A program made the translations under genes and the position numbers. A stretch of 64,000 nucleotides of DNA from Rhodoferax sp. GTDB lineage: Bacteria; Pseudomonadota; Gammaproteobacteria; Burkholderiales; Burkholderiaceae_C. This document shows, piece by piece, positions 59,701 through 64,000 of the stretch. Below the pieces are notes generated by a model. The model saw nothing but the letters and a program-made list of their open reading frames with translations, was not told the origin of the DNA and searched no databases. The stretch spans positions 124,001-188,000 of the forward strand of contig NZ_JAURYQ010000037.1 in NCBI RefSeq assembly GCF_030653815.1, written 5' to 3'. The number at the start of each line of letters is the position of its first letter. The first letter of the stretch is position 1.

Positions 59701-62700
59701 ATGTTTGTTCACTTACGCCTGCACACCGAATTTTCCGTCATTGATGGCACCACCCGCATTGACGAGGTGGTCAAGGCCGCCGCCGCGGATGGCCAGCCGG
59801 CGCTGGCCATCACCGATCTGAGCAACTTGTTTGGGGCCATCAAGTTTTACAAGGAAGGACGCAAGCGCGGCGTCAAGCCGCTCCTTGGCGCCGAGGTCTG
59901 GCTCGAAGGCCTGGGCAAGGAGCTGGGGCAACTCTCGCGCGTGTTGCTGCTGGTGCAAAGCCATGCCGGTTACCTCAATTTGTCCGAGTTGCTGGCGCGC
60001 GCCTGGACGCAAAACGGCGGCAAGGCGCAGGCCACCGTGAGTCTGGCCTGGCTCAAGGAACTCAATGGCGGGCTGATTTGCCTGTCGGGCGCGCAGGCCG
60101 GGCCGGTCGGGCAGGCCCTGCTGCAGGGCGACGAAGCCCGCGCGCTGGACGCCGCACTGCAACTGGCCGGCGTTTTCACGCACCGCTTTTATCTGGAGCT
60201 GCAGCGCGCCGGTCGCCCGGAAGACGAGCAGCAGGTGACTGCGGCAGTGCAACTGGCGCTGCGCTCGGGCCTGCCGGTGGTGGCCACGCACCCGGTTCAA
60301 TTCCAGGCCCCGGAGGATTTTGAGGCGCACGAGGCGCGGGTCTGTATTGCTGAAGGCGAAATGCTCGCCAACCCGCGCCGGGTGCGCCGCTTCACGCGCG
60401 ACCAATACTTCAAGACCAGCGCCGAAATGCAGGCGCTGTTTGCCGACGTGCCCTCGGCGCTGGCCAACAGCATCGAGATCGCCCGGCGCTGCAACCTGAG
60501 TCTGGTGCTGGGCAAGCCGCAACTGCCTGACTTCCCGATTCCACCGGTCAATGGCGTGGTCATGGGGGCGGACGAGTACTTTCGCCACGCCTCGCATGAA
60601 GGGCTCAAAGACCGCATGGCGCACCTGTACCCCGACCCGGCGCAGCGCGACAAGGAAATGCCGCGTTATGTGGAGCGGCTCGAATTCGAGCTCAACACCA
60701 TCCTTAAAATGGGCTTTCCAGGCTACTTTTTGATCGTGGGCGACTTCATCAACTGGGCCAAAAACAACGGCTGCCCGGTGGGCCCTGGGCGCGGCTCGGG
60801 TGCCGGTTCGCTGGTGGCTTACGCGCTCAAGATCACCGACCTCGACCCGCTGCAATACAACCTGCTGTTCGAGCGCTTCCTGAACCCGGAACGGGTCTCC
60901 ATGCCCGACTTCGACATCGACTTTTGCCAGGGCAACCGCGACCGGGTGATCGACTACGTGAAGGAAAAATACGGCAAGGACGCGGTCAGCCAGATTGCCA
61001 CCTTCGGCACCATGGCGGCGCGCGCGGCCATTCGCGACGTGGGCCGGGTGCTCGACATGAGTTACACCTTTTGCGACGGCATCAGCAAGCTCATTCCCAA
61101 CAAGCCCGGCGTGGCCGTCACCTTGCAGCTGCCGCCGGCCGACCGCAAAAAGGACGACAAGCTGGTCTATGCGGTGGAAGCCGAGCCGATCCTGGCCGAA
61201 CGCGAGGCCAAGGAAGAGGACGTGCGCACGCTGCTGGAACTGGCACGCAAGCTCGAAGGCATGACGCGCAACATCGGCATGCACGCCGGCGGTGTGTTGA
61301 TTGCCCCTGGCAAACTGACCGACTTTTGTCCGCTGTACCAGCAGCCTGGCAGCGACTCGGCGGTGAGTCAATACGACAAGAACGACGTCGAGTCGGTGGG
61401 CCTGGTCAAGTTCGACTTTTTGGGCCTGGCGACCCTGACCATTCTGGAAATTGCGCGCGACTTCATCAGGCAGCGCCACCCGGGGCAGGAAAGCTTTGCT
61501 TTCGAGAACCTGCCACTGGACGACAAGGCCACCTACAAGCTGTTTCAGGACGGCAAGACCGAGGCCGTGTTCCAGTTTGAATCGCGCGGCATGCAGGGCA
61601 TGCTGCGTGACGCCAAGCCGACGCGCCTGGAGGACCTGATCGCCCTCAACGCGCTGTACCGGCCCGGCCCGATGGACCTGATCCCCAGCTTTGTGGCGCG
61701 CAAGCACGGCCGCGAGGTGGTGGAATACCCGCACCCGCTGGTGGCCAACATGCTCAGCGAGACCTACGGCATCATGGTCTACCAGGAGCAGGTGATGCAG
61801 ACCGCGCAGATCCTGGGCGGCTACTCGCTGGGCGGGGCCGACATGCTGCGCCGCGCCATGGGCAAGAAAGACGCCGACGAGATGGCCCGGCACCGCCAGA
61901 TTTTCCGTGATGGCGCCCTGAAAAACGACATCCACCAGGACAAGGCCGACGAGGTCTTCGACCTGATGGAGAAGTTTGCCGGCTATGGTTTCAACAAGTC
62001 GCACGCCGCGGCCTATTCGCTGCTGGCCTACCACACCGCCTGGCTCAAGGTGCACTACACGGCCGAGTTCTTTTGCGCCAACATGACGGTGGAAATGGAC
62101 GACACCGACAAGCTCAAGGTCTTGCTGGAAGACGCCATCAAAATGGGCCTGACGTTTGAGCCGCCCGATGTGAACCGGGGTGTGAGCCGTTTCGAGCCGA
62201 TCTCGGACAGGGTGATTCGTTATGGCCTGAGCGCGGTCAAGGGCAGCGGCCAGCAGGCCATCGAGGCGATTGTGGCGGCGCGCGAGGGCCGGGGTGTGGG
62301 CCCCAACGGCGACACCGTGGGGCCGTTCAAGAGCCTGTTTGATTTTTGTGCCCGGGTCGATCGCAGCCGCATCAACAAGCGCACGGTCGAGGCGCTGATC
62401 AAGGCCGGTGCCTTTGACGCCATCGCCCTTAACCGCGCCAGCCTGATGGCCAGCGTCGACCTGGCGTTTGAGTTCGGCGCGGCGGCGCTGGCCAACGCCA
62501 ACCAGTGCAGTTTGTTCGACATGGGTGACGGTGACGCGCACGGCTCCAGCACGCAAGAGCCCGAGCTGGTGCAGGCCACGCCCTGGGGCGTGAAGGAACG
62601 CCTGGTCTATGAAAAAACCGCTGTCGGTTTTTATTTGTCAGGGCATTTGTTCGACGAAGTGGTGACCGAGGTGCGCCGTTTTGCCAAGCGCCCGATTGCC

Positions 62701-63264
62701 GAGCTCATCGACACGCGCGAGCCGCAACTGCTGGCCGGCATCATCACCGACTTTCGGGTCATCAATGGCCAGCGCGGCAAACTGGCGCTGTTCAAACTCG
62801 ACGACGGCTCGGGCGTGATTGAAGCCCGCGCTGACGAGGCGTTGATCAACGCGCACAAGGATTTGCTCAAGGACGACGAACTGGTGATTGTGATGGGCAA
62901 GCAGCAGCCTGACCGCTTTTCAGGCGGCATGCAGCTCACCGTGACGCAAGTCTGGGACCTGGAGCAGGCGCGTTGCCGCTTTGGCAAGTACCTGCGCGTG
63001 CGCGCCGCCACCGGGCCGCAGGGCCTGAAGCTCGACATGGCGCGGCTGTTGCGCGACTTCCCTGCGCAAAAGGAAGTGACCGAGCAGGGTGATCTGTGGC
63101 GTGGTCTGGCCGTGCGCCTGGCCTTGACCTGCCGGGGCGAGGAGGGCGCGGCCCAGGCCGAACTGCAGCTGGGCGAGCAAGCCCGTTTTTACCCCAGCAA
63201 CGCCGCGCTGGCCAGCTGGTGGGCCCAGGCCGCACCGGGCACGGCCGAGATTGTTTACGAGTGA
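59701..63264 (+). CDS. dnaE: DNA polymerase III alpha subunit
   Basis: The 1187-residue replicative polymerase has an N-terminal PHP domain (FVHLRLHTEFSVIDGTTRI), the palm block VGPGRGSGAGSLVAYALKI with the catalytic aspartates in MPDFDIDFC, the fingers, a (HhH)2 region, an OB domain near LLAGIITDFRVINGQRGKLA and a C-terminal tail. The ATG at 59701 is the family start; an upstream open frame to 59521 lies over the divergent regulator gene. Size and order match the essential DnaE1 form. Confidence 0.97.
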   Translation: MFVHLRLHTEFSVIDGTTRIDEVVKAAAADGQPALAITDLSNLFGAIKFYKEGRKRGVKPLLGAEVWLEGLGKELGQLSRVLLLVQSHAGYLNLSELLARAWTQNGGKAQATVSLAWLKELNGGLICLSGAQAGPVGQALLQGDEARALDAALQLAGVFTHRFYLELQRAGRPEDEQQVTAAVQLALRSGLPVVATHPVQFQAPEDFEAHEARVCIAEGEMLANPRRVRRFTRDQYFKTSAEMQALFADVPSALANSIEIARRCNLSLVLGKPQLPDFPIPPVNGVVMGADEYFRHASHEGLKDRMAHLYPDPAQRDKEMPRYVERLEFELNTILKMGFPGYFLIVGDFINWAKNNGCPVGPGRGSGAGSLVAYALKITDLDPLQYNLLFERFLNPERVSMPDFDIDFCQGNRDRVIDYVKEKYGKDAVSQIATFGTMAARAAIRDVGRVLDMSYTFCDGISKLIPNKPGVAVTLQLPPADRKKDDKLVYAVEAEPILAEREAKEEDVRTLLELARKLEGMTRNIGMHAGGVLIAPGKLTDFCPLYQQPGSDSAVSQYDKNDVESVGLVKFDFLGLATLTILEIARDFIRQRHPGQESFAFENLPLDDKATYKLFQDGKTEAVFQFESRGMQGMLRDAKPTRLEDLIALNALYRPGPMDLIPSFVARKHGREVVEYPHPLVANMLSETYGIMVYQEQVMQTAQILGGYSLGGADMLRRAMGKKDADEMARHRQIFRDGALKNDIHQDKADEVFDLMEKFAGYGFNKSHAAAYSLLAYHTAWLKVHYTAEFFCANMTVEMDDTDKLKVLLEDAIKMGLTFEPPDVNRGVSRFEPISDRVIRYGLSAVKGSGQQAIEAIVAAREGRGVGPNGDTVGPFKSLFDFCARVDRSRINKRTVEALIKAGAFDAIALNRASLMASVDLAFEFGAAALANANQCSLFDMGDGDAHGSSTQEPELVQATPWGVKERLVYEKTAVGFYLSGHLFDEVVTEVRRFAKRPIAELIDTREPQLLAGIITDFRVINGQRGKLALFKLDDGSGVIEARADEALINAHKDLLKDDELVIVMGKQQPDRFSGGMQLTVTQVWDLEQARCRFGKYLRVRAATGPQGLKLDMARLLRDFPAQKEVTEQGDLWRGLAVRLALTCRGEEGAAQAELQLGEQARFYPSNAALASWWAQAAPGTAEIVYE

Positions 63265-63267
63265 CCG

Positions 63268-64000
63268 CTAGTCTTTGGGCCGGAAACTGATCAACAGCGG
63301 TGAGGGCACGCGGCCGTCGGTGTCGCGTGGCAGCACTTCGGTTTTGTCAATGGCCCGCAGCACCGCCTCGTCCCAGTCTCTGACGCCGCTCGATTGCGTA
63401 AGTTTGCGCGCGATGATGGTGCCGTCGGATGAGGTGCGCACCTCAATGATGGCGGTCGGGTTGCCGCTGATGGCCTCGGTGAACACGATATTGGGCTTGA
63501 CCCGAGCAATTACACGCCCGGCGTAGCTGGCGGACGGGCCGGCCGACTTGAGTGCGGTACCGGCTGACGACGCGCTGCCGCTGGCACCGGCCAGGCCGCT
63601 CATGCGTTTCAAATTCTCGGCGCGCTGAGCTTCCAGTCGCCGGACTTCCTGCTCGGCCAGTTTTTTCTCTTGCGCCAGTTTGGCCTTGTCGGCCTGGACC
63701 TGTTTCAGTTGCTCGGCCTTGCGCTTTTCTTCCAGCGCCTTCTGCTGCTGCTTGTCCTGCTTGAGCTTTTCCTGTTGCTGTTCAAGCGCCAGCTGCTTTT
63801 GTTTTTGCAGGCGTTGTTTTTCCTGCTCAAGGGCAATGTCGACCTTGGGCGGAGCCACCACCGGCTTGGGCGGGGGCGGGGCCTGGGTGACGGGCTCGGG
63901 CCTTTCTGGCTGGATGGGCTCTGCCAGTGGTTCCTGCAAGCGCGGTGCGGCGGCCACCGGGACTGTCGCCCAAAGCTCGGCTTCAATGCTGATGATTTGC
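63268..64000 (-). CDS. tolA: TolA-like cell envelope protein (3' part; runs off the window)
   Basis: The C-terminal ~243 residues of a TolA/TonB-like protein. It enters the window with AELWATVPVAAAPR, a TolA-like segment just after the membrane anchor, then Pro-rich and a long Lys/Gln/Glu/Ala helical stretch (EQEKQRLQKQKQLALEQQQE and on), and ends in a TolA C-terminal domain (GRVIARVKPNIVF; PTAIIEVRTSSDGTIIARKL; WDEAVLRAIDKTEVLPRDTDG). It spans the periplasm and works with TolQR-Pal in envelope constriction. The N-terminal anchor is outside the window. It converges on dnaE with a 3-bp gap. Confidence 0.88.
   Translation of the reverse strand, partial: QIISIEAELWATVPVAAAPRLQEPLAEPIQPERPEPVTQAPPPPKPVVAPPKVDIALEQEKQRLQKQKQLALEQQQEKLKQDKQQQKALEEKRKAEQLKQVQADKAKLAQEKKLAEQEVRRLEAQRAENLKRMSGLAGASGSASSAGTALKSAGPSASYAGRVIARVKPNIVFTEAISGNPTAIIEVRTSSDGTIIARKLTQSSGVRDWDEAVLRAIDKTEVLPRDTDGRVPSPLLISFRPKD

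Noticed and set aside
59713-62556. 947-residue open frame on the minus strand across dnaE
   Set aside because: Very long, but antisense of dnaE and without domains; explained by codon bias of the true gene.

Overview
The window looks like the chromosome of a betaproteobacterium in the Burkholderiales, most likely a Comamonadaceae member near Rhodoferax or Polaromonas. This is an inference from gene order (pilF-rodZ-ispG-hisS-yfgM-bamB-der-hfq-hflX-hflK-hflC-hisZ-purA; sucA-sucB-lpd-zapE; trxA-rho-rpmE2), high GC, protein style and frequent GTG/TTG starts. It is mostly dense housekeeping DNA. I saw no tRNA, rRNA, insertion sequence, prophage or CRISPR array.

Layout. 0-16 kb is dominated by phosphate metabolism: a Tat-exported PhoX phosphatase, polyphosphate kinase 2 with a small unknown partner gene, the operon pstS-pstC-pstA-pstB-phoU-phoB-phoR, and a convergent ArnT-like membrane glycosyltransferase. 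Tandem 7-bp repeats with an 11-bp period (Pho-box-like) lie upstream of phoX, the ppk2 operon and pstS. Inside this block, 2.8-6.2 kb is a decayed zone. It holds an EAL-CBS-GGDEF gene missing most of EAL and half of GGDEF, the frameshifted tail of a CorA transporter, and a glgC remnant with a large internal deletion. Two intact genes (an Ala/Lys-rich DNA-binding-like protein and a hemerythrin) sit between them.

16-33 kb: rpmE2, rho and trxA; an HI0933-type flavoprotein; propionyl-CoA synthetase; the 2-oxoglutarate dehydrogenase complex (sucA, sucB, lpd) followed by zapE and a small exported protein; bamD with a PP2C phosphatase; divergent rluD; then scpB-rluB. 33.8-51.4 kb: ndk-rlmN-pilF-rodZ-ispG-hisS-yfgM-bamB-der, then hfq-hflX-hflK-hflC-DUF2065-hisZ-purA, a phosphoribosyltransferase, a cystathionine beta-lyase-like enzyme and a 58-residue Lys/Glu-rich protein.

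51.6-64 kb: tesA-mnmH, diverging from a LolD/YbbA-type ATPase with no permease beside it. A four-gene cluster follows: TonB-dependent receptor, periplasmic substrate-binding protein without transporter partners, hybrid histidine kinase, and a convergent LuxR-type response regulator. It reads like an outer-membrane-to-cytoplasm ligand-sensing system and is the best candidate here for something undescribed. The window ends with dnaE and the 3' part of tolA.

Limits: all functions are read from motifs and remembered family features; no database search was run. Start codons were chosen by ribosome-binding sites and family length, and several remain ambiguous.
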